64,000 bases of DNA from Chitinophagales bacterium (GTDB lineage: Bacteria > Bacteroidota > Bacteroidia > Chitinophagales > CAIOSU01). The notes under the pieces are model-generated. The model did no database searches and was not told the DNA's origin. It saw only the letters and a program-made list of their open reading frames with translations. Location of the stretch: assembly GCA_018401955.1 (NCBI GenBank), contig JAGYJT010000001.1, forward strand, positions 151,761-215,760, written 5' to 3'. Below are positions 43,446-54,224 of this stretch, piece after piece. A program made the position numbers and the translations under genes. Numbering within the stretch: the first letter of the stretch is position 1; each line of letters begins with the position of its first letter.

Positions 43446-45773
43446 GTGAAACAGGCTTACCTTTTCACCCTACTTATTTGTCTGGTACCCTCCTTTATTT
43501 TGGCACAAACCGCTATTATACAAGGCACCGTATATGACCAAAAGACCAAAGAAACTTTACCCGGGGTAACTGTTAGGGTAGATGAATCAACAGGCACCAC
43601 TACCGACTTAGATGGAAATTATTCAATAGAAGTTCCGGCAGGTGCATACAACCTCAAGTTTACGTTTGTGGGCTATACCCCAATAGAAAAAGATGGCCGC
43701 TCAAAAGCCGGCGAAAACATAACGGTGGATGTACGAATGGTTGAAGGAGCCGAAGAGCTGAACTTGGTAACCGTGAGTGGTTCGAAAACCGAACGAAGAC
43801 TGCCCGAAGAAACCGTAACTATTGAGGTGCTGAAAAGCGACCTTATTGACAACACCAACAGTGTTACCCTTGCCGAAGCCATTGATAAAGTAGCCGGAGT
43901 AACAGTATACGACAACCAAGTAACCATACGTGGCGGTAGTGGCTACCAATTTGGTGCCGGTAGCCGCGTGTTGTTGCTAATTAACGATTTGCCTTTGTTA
44001 AGTGTTGATAGAGGAGAAATCCGTTGGAATTTTGTGCCACTCGAAATTGTAGACCAGGTAGAGGTAATTAAATCGGCCTCATCGGCCCTATATGGCGCAT
44101 CAGCGCTTAACGGTGTAATAAATGTACGCACAGGCTATGCAACCGATAAGCCCCAAACAGAAGCCTTGATATACTACAATGCCTATGCAAAGCCACGCAA
44201 CAAAGACTTTGCCTGGTGGACCGAGGCTGCCAACAACCCAATGCGCTATGGGGGCCAGTTTAGCACCAAGCAACGGTTTGGCGATCATGACCTTTCAGTG
44301 GGTTTGAGCTACAACAAAACAACCGGTTTTATTAGGCAGCTTAATACGGGTTTTGCTCGCTTAACGTTACAGTATAGGCACCGCCCAAGCAAAATACAAG
44401 GGCTGTCGTATGGCATTTTGGCAAACTTAATGGAAAGCGAAGAAGGCGATTATTTCTTTTGGAAAGATACCAAAACTGGTGCATTTATTCCATTTGGCAG
44501 CGATAGTAACAATGACAAGGGAAGCCTTAGTTTGCAACGTCGCCGCAGTATTATGCTCGACCCTTGGGTAAACTACTTTGACAAATTAGGCAACAAGCAC
44601 ACCTTGCGTTTTAGGTATTACCATGTAAACCTATTTTTTACTGCTGCTAACCCAATTGCCTCCCAATTCTTGGGCGAATACCAATATCAGCGTAAATATA
44701 AAATTGGCCTAACTACCACGGCTGGTTTAATGGGTCAGGTATTTAAACTAACCGACCAAGATTTAGGAAACCATAACGGCTCAAACATTGCCGCTTATGT
44801 GCAACTCGACCAAAAAATTGGTAGGGTAAATTTAGTTGCAGGCTTTAGGTACGAGTATTTTACGCTAGATACCGCCTTTAGCAACGGGCGGCCTGTAGGT
44901 ACTGCCGGCATTAACTATCAAGCAGGTAAATCTACCTATTTAAGGGCTTCTATTGGTCAAGGTTTCCGCTTTCCGAGTATTGCAGAGCGATACGTAAACG
45001 AAACGTTGGAAGGCATTAATATTTTGCCAAACCCTGATCTTCAACCCGAATACGGCTTTAACAGCGAAATCGGTATCAAACAAGGTTTCAAAATCGGTAA
45101 GTTTTTGGGCTATGCAGACTTTTCAATGTTTTGGATGGAATATTGGAACATGACCGAGTTTGCCTTTGATGTATACCTACCAGATGTATTGCCACCCGGT
45201 CAATCATTATCAGATTATATAGGCTTTAAGGCTATTAATGTAAGCCGTGCGCGTATAGCAGGTTATGAGGTTTCGGTATATGGCGAGGGTAAGGTAACCA
45301 AAGATTTAACGCTACGCTGGCAGGGCGGTTACACCTACACTTATGGTGTTGATTTAAACCAAAACCCTGAGATAGCTAATACTGGAAGGTTCTTAAAAAC
45401 CCTTTTTAAGAGCATCGGCTCTGACGATGAAGATGTGCTAACACCTTTGCTCAAGTACCGGATGAGGCACTCGTTTAAAAACGATATTGAGATAGAGTAC
45501 AAGCAACTAATATTTGGCATTGATACCCGTTTTTATGGCAAAGTTGAAAAAGTGGATGATATTTTTGTAGCCTATATTCAAGGATTGGATGAATACAGGC
45601 GCGAAAACGACCATCCTGAATTTCTATTGAACCTTCGCTTAGGATATAAAATTGGCAAATTTGGCAAGGTTAGTTTAATTGTTAACAATGCCTTAAACAG
45701 CGAAATTTCTTATCGCCCAGCAAGGATGGAAGCCCCGCTTAACTTTGTAGTACAATACAAAATTACAATATAA
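43446..45773 (+). CDS. TonB-dependent outer-membrane receptor with carboxypeptidase-regulatory-like domain
   Basis: 775 residues starting at GTG. A signal peptide (VPSFILAQT) is followed by a CarboxypepD_reg-like domain (25-105; TLPGVTVRVDESTGTTTDLD), a plug domain (about 115-235; VTIRGGSGYQFGAGSRVLLL, SSALYGASALNGVINV), and then a 22-stranded barrel (GFRFPSIAERYVNETLEGIN). It takes up a scarce ligand with energy from TonB; the substrate is unknown. No SusD-like partner follows, so it is not a glycan SusCD pair. The next gene starts 139 nt downstream. Confidence 0.92.
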   Translation: MKQAYLFTLLICLVPSFILAQTAIIQGTVYDQKTKETLPGVTVRVDESTGTTTDLDGNYSIEVPAGAYNLKFTFVGYTPIEKDGRSKAGENITVDVRMVEGAEELNLVTVSGSKTERRLPEETVTIEVLKSDLIDNTNSVTLAEAIDKVAGVTVYDNQVTIRGGSGYQFGAGSRVLLLINDLPLLSVDRGEIRWNFVPLEIVDQVEVIKSASSALYGASALNGVINVRTGYATDKPQTEALIYYNAYAKPRNKDFAWWTEAANNPMRYGGQFSTKQRFGDHDLSVGLSYNKTTGFIRQLNTGFARLTLQYRHRPSKIQGLSYGILANLMESEEGDYFFWKDTKTGAFIPFGSDSNNDKGSLSLQRRRSIMLDPWVNYFDKLGNKHTLRFRYYHVNLFFTAANPIASQFLGEYQYQRKYKIGLTTTAGLMGQVFKLTDQDLGNHNGSNIAAYVQLDQKIGRVNLVAGFRYEYFTLDTAFSNGRPVGTAGINYQAGKSTYLRASIGQGFRFPSIAERYVNETLEGINILPNPDLQPEYGFNSEIGIKQGFKIGKFLGYADFSMFWMEYWNMTEFAFDVYLPDVLPPGQSLSDYIGFKAINVSRARIAGYEVSVYGEGKVTKDLTLRWQGGYTYTYGVDLNQNPEIANTGRFLKTLFKSIGSDDEDVLTPLLKYRMRHSFKNDIEIEYKQLIFGIDTRFYGKVEKVDDIFVAYIQGLDEYRRENDHPEFLLNLRLGYKIGKFGKVSLIVNNALNSEISYRPARMEAPLNFVVQYKITI

Positions 45774-45911
45774 GAGGTTCGAGGTATTGGCATATTAAAT
45801 ACAACTTCGTATCTTACCTGCTTAATAAAGGTCTCAACCTTACAATTTTATGCCCGATTATTGTAATATAGGTTAACCCTTTAATACCCAGATATTGCCA
45901 ATAAACCTGCT

Positions 45912-48900
45912 ATGAAACGTTTTAATTTACTATTGCTACTATCGGTATTGCTTGTTTTCGCCGATTATACCGTTGTGTTGGCCCAAAACTACAATGATGG
46001 GCCCATACAGCTACAAGCAAGGCTGAGAGAGATAAGAGTACAATACAATACAACCAGCTCATCAGATTTTGCGCTAAATTGTGGGACATTGTGTGCTAGC
46101 TTCCCTGCAAGTTTTAGGGATGATGAGCTAACATTCTACGTTTGGGCGCAAGATGCCGCTAACATTAGTGGCCTACCTTGGCAAGGGGGCAACTGTTTAC
46201 AAGCAAATTTATCTATGCCGGGCGGTGCTGATATTTCTCCTGATTACAACACAGTGCTTTTCAACTTTACCTATCCTACACCCAACGTACCCCAATATTT
46301 TAGGTTGCGCCTTGATGCTTGGGAAGATGACGTACCTAGTGATTTTGCATTCCTTGGTGGCCTGGTAAGTTGTGGCAATGGAGCTGGTACACGTTGCACC
46401 TACGAAACCAACGTGCCTTGTATTAGCTTGGTTGGCTGGGATGAAGGTGACGATTTTCGTTGCAACTCATTTACTTTTAAACAAGCCCTTGACTATCGCT
46501 TCGATTCGTTGAACAATGGTCGTAAAATATCTCCTTGCGTATGGTTTGATCAAGGCTATATAATCGGTTCGGGTTGTACCAATAATTTCTACCGTCCGCG
46601 CATAGAAACCTTTTTTAGATACACCCGCGGCAACGGCTGTGCAGATGCTATTGATTTGGGAGCCATGAATGCTGGTAGTACCATTACCCATTTCAATAAC
46701 AATAGCTGCTACAACAACAACTTTACGCAAAGCCCAGGCAACGATGTGTTTTACAGCTTTACCCTAAATGGGCCACTGGGCATAAACGCAAGCTTATGCG
46801 GCGTTGATGGTGCACAGTTTGACAGTTACTTGTATCTATTGGATAGCAACTGTAACGTAGAGACATCTGACGATAACGGTTGTGGCAGCCAATCAACCAT
46901 TTCATATTACCTGTGTCAGCCGGGTACCTATTATTTGGTAGTTGATGGAGCCACGGCGGCAGCACAAGGCACGTTTACCCTTACCCTTACAGAGGATACC
47001 AACTTTACCTTTAAGAGCACCTTGACCAAACGCGATGCGCTTTGCTTTGGCTCTGACGACGGATGGGCCTCAGTAGATGTTATCGGAGGTTTCCCTCCAT
47101 ATACCTATGCATGGTCGGGCGGGGGCGGTGGCACCACCACCGATTCGGTTTACGGCCTGTCCCCAGGTACTTATATAGTTACCGTAAGCGATACCAAAGG
47201 TTGTACGGTAAACGACACCGCGGTAATTACCGAGCCTACCCCGCTACAAATGACCATGAGCTCAACCAATGTGCAATGTAGTGGCTATACCAATGGCACT
47301 GCAACAGCCAGCCCAACCGGTGGCACCCCGCCTTATACCTATTTATGGATAACCTTCCCGCTACAAACTACACAAACAGCTGTAGCATTAGGCGCAGGCA
47401 CTTACACGGTTAATGTAATTGATGATAACGGTTGCGTAATAGTTGATTCTGTAAGCATTGGTACCAATACACAGATTGTACTTACTACCGATACCGTAAG
47501 GCAAGTAACTTGCAACGGTGCTGCTGATGGTTTTATAAATATTTCATTAAGCGGCGGTAACTTGCCATATACTTACAACTGGTCTCACGGCCCAACTACC
47601 GAAGATGTAACCGGATTGGCCCCAGGGCAATACACCGTAACGGTATATGACCAAGACAGTTGCTTTGTGGAAAGCACCTATAACATTACCGAACCCCCTG
47701 TATTGGTTACCCAAATAATTGATACGCTAAGTTTAAGCTGCAATGGTGGTAGCGACGGCATTATTACTACTATTACCAGTGGTGGCACACCGCCATATAC
47801 CTATTTATGGAGCAACGGACGCACCAACCCTAACCTGCTGAATGTTTCGGCGGGAACTTATACCCTAACGGTAACTGATGCACAAGGATGTATAACCACC
47901 ACAACCCAAACCTTAACAGAGCCACTACCATTAAACATTGTATGGAACGCCCAAAACCCTGTATGTTTTGGCCAAACAAATGGTAGCATACAACTAACTG
48001 TTACAGGTGGCACTGCACCATATAATTATTTGTGGACAACCAATGATACCACCCGCGATATAACCAACCTAGGCGAAGGCGTATTTGGTGTATTGATAAC
48101 CGATACCAATAATTGCTTGTACTTTGATTTTGCGGTATTGTTTACTGACGCCGAATTAGAGGTTGATGTAGCATCGGTAACCAATGCCGATTGCAATGGC
48201 AATGCATCTGGTGCTATTGATTTGGCTGTGATAGGTGGAGATGGAAACTATACCTACACTTGGTCTAATGCGGTGGCAACGGGGCAAAACCCAACTGGTT
48301 TAACGGCTGGTGCTTATGCAGTAACCGTTGCGGATAGTAAGGGGTGCAGCGATACCACTTCAGCAATAATTACCGAGCCAGGCTCATTACTGGCAACCAT
48401 TACCAATACCGTGGATGTAAGTTGCAACGGATATACAGATGGCGCCATTAGTGTTGACGTAACGGGTGGTACACAGCCTTATGTATACCTTTGGAACAAT
48501 GGCAGCACTACAGAAGATTTATCAAGCTTGCCAGTAGGTTTCTATCAATTAAGCGTAACCGATGCTCAAAACTGCCAAGTATTGAGCGCAAACACTGCTA
48601 TAATTGAACCTGCACCAATAGCTACCATACTTAATGGTGCAAATCCTGGCTGCCCAGGTGCAACCAACGGTAGCATCAATTTATTGGTAAATGGAGGCAC
48701 ACCGCCGTATACCTTTAACTGGAACAACGGTGCACAAACACAAAACCTAAGTAATGTAGGCTCAGGTATGTATACCGTAGTAGTAACCGATGATAATGGT
48801 TGCTCTGCCAGCGATACTATAACCCTTGCTAACAATAGCGCTTTAACAGCTATTGACTCCGTTGAAAATTTAGATTGTTATGGCGCTGCAAATGGCTCAA

Positions 48901-50051
48901 TAACCCTTACCGTTAGTGGTGGCAGTGGCACATACGTTTATACATGGAGCCCGCCGGTAGGCACCACCAACGCCCTTACAGATCTTTCAGGTGGGGTGTA
49001 CGATTTAACGATTACTGACTCTCAAGGATGTTTTGAAACCTTCAGTTATGAAGTTGAAGAACCTGCGGAGTTGACCCTATCGATTAGCGGCACCGAAGTA
49101 ACTTGCTTTGGCGATGAGGATGCCCTAGCAACCAGCACTTTAAATGGTGGCGTACCTAATTACGTTTATAATTGGAGCGATGGGCAAACAAGCGTTGTTG
49201 CGTCAGGGTTGGCACCAGGGCCTATTTCGTTAACCATTACAGATGGCAATAATTGTACCGTGAGCGCCAGTACCACAATCACTGGCCCAACGGAGTTGGT
49301 AGGGGTAATTGACAGCTTGCAAAACGTAAATTGCTATGATGGCAACGATGGCAGCATATCAATTGGCATTACCGGCGGTCGCCCAAGCTACATATACTCA
49401 GTGCAGAACAATGTATTTCAATCGAGCCCTAACTTTTATGGTTTAGAAGCTGGGGACTATACAGCCTTAGTATTGGATACCAATAGCTGCCGCACGATTA
49501 TACCATTTACCATAACCGAACCACAAGCTTGGGAGGTTTATTTTGATGACCCTTATGTATTTACATCAAGAGGAGCAGCGGTGCAACTAGAGCCAGAAAA
49601 CAATAGCCAATTGGGCATAGTAACGTACAGCTGGAGCCCAGCTATTGGTTTGAGCTGCATCGATTGCGAAAATCCTGAAGCCTCGCCTTTAGAGACAACC
49701 ACCTACACTTTAACGGCCACTGATAGCAATGGCTGCATAAGTACCGAGCAAATTGTAGTGGTTATCAAAAACCAATATGAAATCTTCTTCCCGAATGCGT
49801 TTTCGCCTAACGGGGATGGCCGAAACGATATATGGGCTCCAATTGACTATGGCTCGGCCAGAGAGATTGATATAGTAGTGTTTAACCGTTGGGGAGAAAA
49901 AGTGTTTGAATCGAACGATGTATCTTTTGGTTGGGACGGAACCTACAAAGGCGAACTTCAGGCACCTGAAACCTTCTTATACTTTGTAAAAGGAGTTTTC
50001 TTGGATGGACGTGAGTTTGATGAACACGGCTCATTACTACTACTTCGTTAG
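45912..50051 (+). CDS. Giant SprB-repeat surface protein 1 with T9SS type B signal
   Basis: 1379 residues. Signal peptide (1-24, ending VLAQ), a conserved N-terminal region (about 27-240), a pre-peptidase-like beta domain (about 240-363; GNDVFYSF, GTYYLVVDGATAA), then eleven SprB-type repeats of about 75 residues (363-1202, each with a GGTPPYTY-like centre and GTYTVTVTD-like end), a PKD-like module (GLSCIDCENPEASP), and the C-terminal T9SS type B/gliding-motility domain (1292-1379; FPNAFSPNGDG, FNRWGEKVF). It is exported by T9SS and displayed on the cell surface, perhaps as an adhesin. First of three paralogues. Confidence 0.9.
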   Translation: MKRFNLLLLLSVLLVFADYTVVLAQNYNDGPIQLQARLREIRVQYNTTSSSDFALNCGTLCASFPASFRDDELTFYVWAQDAANISGLPWQGGNCLQANLSMPGGADISPDYNTVLFNFTYPTPNVPQYFRLRLDAWEDDVPSDFAFLGGLVSCGNGAGTRCTYETNVPCISLVGWDEGDDFRCNSFTFKQALDYRFDSLNNGRKISPCVWFDQGYIIGSGCTNNFYRPRIETFFRYTRGNGCADAIDLGAMNAGSTITHFNNNSCYNNNFTQSPGNDVFYSFTLNGPLGINASLCGVDGAQFDSYLYLLDSNCNVETSDDNGCGSQSTISYYLCQPGTYYLVVDGATAAAQGTFTLTLTEDTNFTFKSTLTKRDALCFGSDDGWASVDVIGGFPPYTYAWSGGGGGTTTDSVYGLSPGTYIVTVSDTKGCTVNDTAVITEPTPLQMTMSSTNVQCSGYTNGTATASPTGGTPPYTYLWITFPLQTTQTAVALGAGTYTVNVIDDNGCVIVDSVSIGTNTQIVLTTDTVRQVTCNGAADGFINISLSGGNLPYTYNWSHGPTTEDVTGLAPGQYTVTVYDQDSCFVESTYNITEPPVLVTQIIDTLSLSCNGGSDGIITTITSGGTPPYTYLWSNGRTNPNLLNVSAGTYTLTVTDAQGCITTTTQTLTEPLPLNIVWNAQNPVCFGQTNGSIQLTVTGGTAPYNYLWTTNDTTRDITNLGEGVFGVLITDTNNCLYFDFAVLFTDAELEVDVASVTNADCNGNASGAIDLAVIGGDGNYTYTWSNAVATGQNPTGLTAGAYAVTVADSKGCSDTTSAIITEPGSLLATITNTVDVSCNGYTDGAISVDVTGGTQPYVYLWNNGSTTEDLSSLPVGFYQLSVTDAQNCQVLSANTAIIEPAPIATILNGANPGCPGATNGSINLLVNGGTPPYTFNWNNGAQTQNLSNVGSGMYTVVVTDDNGCSASDTITLANNSALTAIDSVENLDCYGAANGSITLTVSGGSGTYVYTWSPPVGTTNALTDLSGGVYDLTITDSQGCFETFSYEVEEPAELTLSISGTEVTCFGDEDALATSTLNGGVPNYVYNWSDGQTSVVASGLAPGPISLTITDGNNCTVSASTTITGPTELVGVIDSLQNVNCYDGNDGSISIGITGGRPSYIYSVQNNVFQSSPNFYGLEAGDYTALVLDTNSCRTIIPFTITEPQAWEVYFDDPYVFTSRGAAVQLEPENNSQLGIVTYSWSPAIGLSCIDCENPEASPLETTTYTLTATDSNGCISTEQIVVVIKNQYEIFFPNAFSPNGDGRNDIWAPIDYGSAREIDIVVFNRWGEKVFESNDVSFGWDGTYKGELQAPETFLYFVKGVFLDGREFDEHGSLLLLR

Positions 50052-50072
50052 TAGTGTTAAAAGTACATTAAC

Positions 50073-50108
50073 AAAAAAGCCCAGCAGTTAAAGTTGCTGG
50101 GCTTTTTT
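50073..50108 (+). terminator. Terminator after SprB-repeat protein 1
   Basis: AAAAAAGCCCAGCA pairs with TGCTGGGCTTTTTT around GTTAAAGT. Confidence 0.9.
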
Positions 50109-50215
50109 GTTTTCCTGTCTTAAATACATTAATTTATCCTCCAGTTTCACCTTAAGGTGGTTAAAAAATTGTATTTTAGTCGCAATAACCCAACAACCTG
50201 CTAATCAACCATTTT

Positions 50216-53200
50216 ATGAAAAGAAGTAAACAACTTTTCTTTGCGCTTATCGCTATCATTACCCTTTCCTTGGATAGCGGCCCTATGGTGGCGCAAGTAG
50301 TTAATGATGGCCCCATACAACTTGAAGTAAGACTGAGAGAGGTGCGTACCTTTTTTAATGCTACTGACCAGTTACTGGGCCTAACCGACCCAGATGAATT
50401 GACCTACTACGTGTGGGCTAGAGCCAATGCAGATGTACTGGGCCAAGGTTGGCTTGGTGGCACCTGCTTGCAATCAAACTTTAACCCTACCGCTACCGGA
50501 ACCAACTCGGCCGATTTTAATACCGTGTTGCTAAATACGGTATACCCAGGTGCAAACGTACCCGCTGGTTTCGACTTGCGCTTAGAAGCGTGGGAATCGG
50601 ATCAAGTAGACCCAACTTGTAGCGGAAGCCGTTGTACCTATAGCAATAACGTATCTTGCGCATTTGGGTTAATCAACGAAGAAGATGATTTTCCATGTTT
50701 TGCCAACCCTTTCAGAACCCAGATGGATTATCGCCTTGGTCCTCCGTGCCAAACATATGACCATGGCTATGTAACCTTATCTGGCACTTGTGCCAACGAC
50801 GTATATCGCCCCCGCATTGAAACGTACTGGCGCTACACCAGCGGAACCAGCTGTTCAGATGCTATTGCACTAGGCAACTTTGGTATCGGTAGCTCGGTAA
50901 CGCATTTCAATAGTAACCAATGCTACGGCAACAACTGGCCAAACAGCCCAGGCAATGATGTATTTTACAACATCAACGTAACAGACCCAATCGGTATTAC
51001 CATATCATTGTGTAACCCTGCAGCGGGCTTCGATACCTACTTGTATTTACTTGATGCCAACTGTAATACCATTATCAGTAGCAACGACAATTCATGTGGG
51101 GCTCAATCACAAATAGTTACAACCATTTGCACCCCAGGTATATACACAATTGTAGTTGATGGTGCAACTGCTGTAGCCCAAGGAACCTTCACACTTTCAA
51201 TCACCGAAAATCCATCGGTTTACGTTGACTTCAATACAGCCAATACTCCAGTATCATGTTTTGGTGGCAGCAACGGTACTGCTACCGTAACAACTACTCA
51301 AGGATTTGGTCCGTTTACCTATACTTGGAGCCCAGGCACACTACCTGCAACGGCTTCTCAAACTGGCCTTGCCGCTGGCACTTACAGTGTAACGGTAGCA
51401 GATGTAAACGGCTGTGAGCGCGTAAAAACCATTACCGTAGGTACACCAGCAGCTTTTGTTTCATCAGCAGTACCTACTGACCCATCATGTAATGGCGTAA
51501 GTGATGGAAGCATAGATGTAACCGTGAGTGGTGGTACACCTCCTTACGAGTATTCATCAAACGCCGGCAACACTTATCAATCATCTAGCTCACTTAATAA
51601 TCTTGCAGCAGGAACCTATACCGTTTGGGTAAGGGATGATAATAACTGTATTGAAATTGTGGGCACCTACACCATAAACAATCCGCCTGCAACCATTATA
51701 CCTAATGTGGTAGTAACTGGCATAAGCTGTAATGGCCTTAGCGACGGCTCGTTTACATCTACCCCTAGTAATGGTAATGCCCCTTACCAATTCTCATTGA
51801 ATAGCGGCTCATTGGTAAGTAGTGGTACCTTCAATAACCTTTCGCTTGGTACCTACGTGCTAGCTATAGTTGATGATATAGGTTGCCGAGTTGATACTAC
51901 CTTTAACATTACCCAGCCAGCAGTGCTTAGTGCACAAATTAGCAATAACACCGGAGCCCTATGTGCCGGCACATCCACTGGTACACTTACCGTAACTGCA
52001 ACCGGTGGCACTACGCCATACCAATATACCTTAAATGGTGGTATACCGCAGGCAAGCAATGTATTCAATAATTTGCCAGCTGGAAACTATACCATAGATG
52101 TTGAAGATGCACGAGGCTGCCAAACTCAGGTATTTGCCACTATCAACCAACCGTTTACGCTTAATGCCGGGCAGCTGTTCCGTATTGATGTAAGCTGCAA
52201 TGGCTTAAGTGATGGTGTAGCAGTAGTATCTGCTGCGGGTGGTACACCTCCTTACGATTTTTCTGATGATGGTGTAAATTATTTAAACAACGCAGCATTT
52301 AGCAACCTACCTGGAGGTACTTATACCTTTTATGTGCGCGATTTTAATGGCTGTACAGATACAACTGATATTACTATCATCGACCCTAGTTTAATTGCTG
52401 CAACAGCTACCACAGTTAGTGCTACTTGCCAGGGAATTAACGATGGAGAGATTGTAATTAATGCAACTGGTGGCACGCCACCTTACAGGTATGCAATTGC
52501 AGGTGGCCTTTTCGGTACTGATAGTACCTTTAGCAACCTTGCTGCTGGAACTTATAATTTTAGCGTAAGAGACGTAAACCTTTGCGAAGAGAACTTTACG
52601 TTTACCATTAACAATGCTTCAAGTATCGGCATCACAGCTTCTCATACCGATGTGTTGTGTTTTGGTGATAGCACCGGAACCATAACTGCATCAGGTTCGG
52701 CTGGCACTCCTCCTTTCCTATATTCGTTAAATGCTGGCACCTTGGTAAGCAGCGGTAATTTTACCGGATTGGCTGGTGGCAGTTATTTGGTTAGGGTTCA
52801 AGATGCTAGTGGTTGCCAAAAAGATACAACCATTACCATTGCTCAGCCTGCTGATTTGGTGATAACTGTGGTAAGCACTAGCAACGCATCTTGTTTTAAC
52901 ACAAATGATGGTGCTATAGATATTGAAGTAACCGGTGGCACTGCACCTTACACTTATAGCTGGACAGGCGGACTACCTGCTACCCAAGACCAACAAAATA
53001 TTGCAGGAGGCAGCTACACTGTGGAAGTAACTGATGCCAATGGTTGCACCGAAGATGCGACTATTGTGGTTGGCCAAACCCCTACCTTGTTTGTAACTAT
53101 TGCAAGTATACAAAACGTAACTTGTAGTGGTGCCAACGACGGTGAAATAGACATTACTGTAAATGGAGGGTCACTTCCTTATACATTTGACTGGAGTACA

Positions 53201-54076
53201 TCTGCTGTAACAGAAGATATAAATGGCTTACCTGGTGGCACTTACACCGTAACGGTAACCGATGCTAATGGTTGCTCAGAAATAGTTAGTGCAACAGTTA
53301 CCGAAGCTACGCCGCTGGTAATAAATGCAACCATTACGGGTACGGTTACTTGCTCAGGCGGCAGTGATGCTACCTTAACAGCGAGTGTAAATGGCGGTGA
53401 AGCACCTTATGCATATTCGTTGAACAGTGCTGCTTACCAAGTGGATAGCGTGTTTAACAATCTTGCTCCAGGGGCTTATGTAGTATCAGTGCGCGATGCA
53501 CAAGGTTGTATCTCATCAACTGCTGCAGTTAGCATTGTTGACGGTGACATATTTAGCCTTACCTATACTGATATTGAGATAACCCTGGGCGAAGAAGATA
53601 CACTTATCGGCTTGCTAAACCCAAGTTCAACAGTTTTGTCAACCATTACTTGGAGCCCAGCTACAAACCTTAGTTGTACCGATTGCCTTAACCCTGTAGC
53701 TAGCCCTGAGGAAACTACATTGTATACCGTAACTGCTACCGATACCAATGGTTGCAGTGTTACATCAAGTGTAATGGTGTATGTAAACGATAACTTCCGT
53801 GTGGCAGTGCCAAACATCTTTAGCCCTAATGGCGATGGAAACAACGATACGTTTAGCTTCTATACCTTTGGTGCAGAAGTTACTGAAGTACGTATTTTCA
53901 ATCGTTGGGGTGCCCAAGTATACTACAACCCTAACCAACAATCAGAAGCGCTGGGTTGGGATGGAACACATAACGGTGAGAATGCTCAAGAAGGCACCTA
54001 CGTTTATGTAATTGATGTGTTATATGCTAATGGCGAGAAACGCCAATCTACGGGTAGCATTACCTTGATACGTTAA
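50216..54076 (+). CDS. Giant SprB-repeat surface protein 2 with T9SS type B signal
   Basis: 1286 residues. Signal peptide, the same N-terminal region as protein 1 (VNDGPIQLEVRLREVRTF) and the same pre-peptidase-like region, then ten SprB-type repeats (333-1108, for example GGTPPYEYSSNAGNTYQS), a PKD-like module (NLSCTDCLNPVASP) and the type B C-terminal domain (about 1199-1286; VPNIFSPNGDGNND, ending TGSITLIR). In several repeats the usual Trp of the SprB core is replaced by Ser/Leu-containing sequence, unlike protein 1. Likely a T9SS-exported surface protein. Confidence 0.9.
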   Translation: MKRSKQLFFALIAIITLSLDSGPMVAQVVNDGPIQLEVRLREVRTFFNATDQLLGLTDPDELTYYVWARANADVLGQGWLGGTCLQSNFNPTATGTNSADFNTVLLNTVYPGANVPAGFDLRLEAWESDQVDPTCSGSRCTYSNNVSCAFGLINEEDDFPCFANPFRTQMDYRLGPPCQTYDHGYVTLSGTCANDVYRPRIETYWRYTSGTSCSDAIALGNFGIGSSVTHFNSNQCYGNNWPNSPGNDVFYNINVTDPIGITISLCNPAAGFDTYLYLLDANCNTIISSNDNSCGAQSQIVTTICTPGIYTIVVDGATAVAQGTFTLSITENPSVYVDFNTANTPVSCFGGSNGTATVTTTQGFGPFTYTWSPGTLPATASQTGLAAGTYSVTVADVNGCERVKTITVGTPAAFVSSAVPTDPSCNGVSDGSIDVTVSGGTPPYEYSSNAGNTYQSSSSLNNLAAGTYTVWVRDDNNCIEIVGTYTINNPPATIIPNVVVTGISCNGLSDGSFTSTPSNGNAPYQFSLNSGSLVSSGTFNNLSLGTYVLAIVDDIGCRVDTTFNITQPAVLSAQISNNTGALCAGTSTGTLTVTATGGTTPYQYTLNGGIPQASNVFNNLPAGNYTIDVEDARGCQTQVFATINQPFTLNAGQLFRIDVSCNGLSDGVAVVSAAGGTPPYDFSDDGVNYLNNAAFSNLPGGTYTFYVRDFNGCTDTTDITIIDPSLIAATATTVSATCQGINDGEIVINATGGTPPYRYAIAGGLFGTDSTFSNLAAGTYNFSVRDVNLCEENFTFTINNASSIGITASHTDVLCFGDSTGTITASGSAGTPPFLYSLNAGTLVSSGNFTGLAGGSYLVRVQDASGCQKDTTITIAQPADLVITVVSTSNASCFNTNDGAIDIEVTGGTAPYTYSWTGGLPATQDQQNIAGGSYTVEVTDANGCTEDATIVVGQTPTLFVTIASIQNVTCSGANDGEIDITVNGGSLPYTFDWSTSAVTEDINGLPGGTYTVTVTDANGCSEIVSATVTEATPLVINATITGTVTCSGGSDATLTASVNGGEAPYAYSLNSAAYQVDSVFNNLAPGAYVVSVRDAQGCISSTAAVSIVDGDIFSLTYTDIEITLGEEDTLIGLLNPSSTVLSTITWSPATNLSCTDCLNPVASPEETTLYTVTATDTNGCSVTSSVMVYVNDNFRVAVPNIFSPNGDGNNDTFSFYTFGAEVTEVRIFNRWGAQVYYNPNQQSEALGWDGTHNGENAQEGTYVYVIDVLYANGEKRQSTGSITLIR

Positions 54077-54092
54077 TGCTTAAAAGACTGTT

Positions 54093-54131
54093 AAAAAGCG
54101 CCTCTCAAATCGATTTGAGAGGCGTTTTTTT
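54093..54131 (+). terminator. Terminator after SprB-repeat protein 2
   Basis: CGCCTCTCAAAT pairs with ATTTGAGAGGCG around CG, with a seven-T tail. Confidence 0.9.
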
Positions 54132-54224
54132 GTGTTAGAACCTTAAATGCGCCCAAGCATTATTCATTTTTTGCCAAAATGATGTATCTTCACTAGCCAG
54201 AAAAACATAGAAACCAGCTATACT